Source of the DNA: Streptomyces sp. NBC_00483
GTDB taxonomy: Bacteria > Actinomycetota > Actinomycetes > Streptomycetales > Streptomycetaceae
NCBI RefSeq assembly: GCF_036013745.1
Contig: NZ_CP107880.1
Coordinates: 9,920,001-9,984,000, forward strand
DNA: 64,000 bases
Reading direction: 5' to 3'
The position numbers and the translations under genes were made by a program. Position 1 is the stretch's first letter, and each line of letters begins with the position of its first letter. A model generated the notes under the pieces. The model searched no databases, was not told where the DNA came from, and saw nothing but the letters and a program-made list of their open reading frames with translations. Shown piece after piece: positions 63,449 to 64,000 of this stretch.

Positions 63449-64000
63449 ATGGTGCTCATAGGTGAGAAAGGCCGATTTCTGCGCCTCGACGAGGAGGGTG
63501 AGGGCCGGCTGCGCCTCACCCTCGGCACGGAGGGCGAACCGGACGCGGTCTGCGCCGCCATGGCGCTCGACGACCTGTTCGTGGTGTCCCTGGGCAGGCC
63601 GTGGACCCCGTCCAGGCCCGGGCTCGTGGCGCCGGACGTCAAGGGGGACGGCGAGGCCATCCGGGTGCGCGGCACCGTCGCGGACCACCCCGCGCTCGCT
63701 GTCGACCTGCGGCTCTGGTTCGAGAACGGCTTCCTGTACGTGGATGTGGAGTTCCGCAACGAAGGTGAATCCCCGCTGCGGGAAGCGGTGTTGGGGGTCG
63801 CCGTGCCGCTGCCCGCACGCCGCCCCGAGGCGGTGACCCTGCCCCAGGTGTACTACCGCGGCAACCCCTCGTCCGACCCGACCCGCACCGTGCCCCGCAT
63901 GACCGGCGCCGACGGCTCGGGCCTGGTCGTCGAGGACCACCGGCTGCCCGTGCCCTGCGCCCACGCGGAATGGGGAGCCGGCGCGACAGCCTGGTATGCC
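63449..64000 (+). CDS. Unidentified protein, 5' part, cut by the window edge
   Basis: The frame opens at ATG 63449 behind GGAGAG (63437-63442) and stays open for 184 codons to the right edge. The peptide is beta-rich and soluble with no signal (FLRLDEEGEGRLRLTLG, DLRLWFENGFLYVDVEFRNE, LPQVYYRGNPSSDPTRT). It looks like the N-terminal beta-sandwich of a glycosidase or lyase, and third-position GC is high, so it is a real gene. It diverges from the orphan binding-protein gene and shares its regulatory gap. The family is not recognised. Confidence 0.75.
   Translation, partial: MVLIGEKGRFLRLDEEGEGRLRLTLGTEGEPDAVCAAMALDDLFVVSLGRPWTPSRPGLVAPDVKGDGEAIRVRGTVADHPALAVDLRLWFENGFLYVDVEFRNEGESPLREAVLGVAVPLPARRPEAVTLPQVYYRGNPSSDPTRTVPRMTGADGSGLVVEDHRLPVPCAHAEWGAGATAWYA

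Noticed and set aside
63991..64000. CTGGTATGCC at the right edge, matching the GntR box
   Set aside because: It lies inside the coding sequence of the last partial gene (Trp-Tyr-Ala codons), without promoter context.

Overview
The window is GC-rich actinobacterial chromosome and almost certainly comes from a Streptomyces. The evidence is the strong GC bias at third codon positions, many GTG/TTG starts, ATGA/GTGA/TTGA gene overlaps, -10 boxes that sit directly on start codons (leaderless mRNAs), Tat-type signal peptides, a LAL-type LuxR regulator, streptomycete families (DUF574 methyltransferase, DUF5709, DUF6629-like) and only two in-frame TTA codons found by eye. I see no tRNA, rRNA, CRISPR array, insertion sequence or prophage.

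Positions 1-30000 form a mosaic of small units. In order they are: the 5' end of a DUF985 cupin gene; a DUF574 methyltransferase; an IclR regulator divergent from an asparagine synthase; a fructosamine-kinase-like gene; a class I glutamine amidotransferase; a BenE-type transporter divergent from an XRE-cupin regulator; two envelope or secreted proteins (one LolA/LppX-like, one membrane-anchored PstS-like); a DJ-1/PfpI operon divergent from a GlxA-type AraC regulator; a ClpC-type AAA+ unfoldase; a small secreted protein; a membrane protein; a BBE-type FAD oxidase under a LAL regulator; a MarR-FUSC efflux operon; an orphan cytochrome oxidase subunit I with a small partner; an AraC regulator divergent from an MFS exporter; and several small proteins (Kre9/KNH-like, DUF5709, a 56-aa membrane protein, DUF1232).

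Positions 30000-64000 are one coherent catabolic island for plant cell-wall polysaccharide, most likely pectin or rhamnogalacturonan with its arabinan side chains. Secreted enzymes include a CE8 pectinesterase, an alpha/beta hydrolase (probably an esterase), a large beta-helix protein, a GH95 enzyme and a PL1 pectate lyase with accessory modules. Cytoplasmic enzymes include a GH127 beta-L-arabinofuranosidase, a BNR/sialidase-fold protein, a DUF5060-type glycosidase and its catalytically emptied tandem paralogue. Uptake is by a CUT1-type ABC importer without its own ATPase, a complete family-5 (Dpp/Opp-like) importer and an orphan solute-binding protein. A DapA-family aldolase/dehydratase and an RraA-family protein probably process the released sugar acids.

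Control of the island appears to involve two FCD-type GntR regulators. One is an ordinary 250-aa protein. The other carries the two-part DNA-binding region of an IS630-type transposase fused in front of the GntR-FCD part. A shared 10-bp box, TGGYATRCCA, resembles uronate-regulator (ExuR/UxuR-like) operators. It lies upstream of the pectinesterase, between the GntR and aldolase genes, and upstream of the orphan binding protein. The only TTA codons I found are in the GH95 and GH127 genes, which predicts bldA dependence for those two enzymes.

A separate theme runs through the whole window. At five gene ends the last codons and the stop codon lie within short tandem repeats or duplications (periods 13-33 bp) that extend into the intergenic space.
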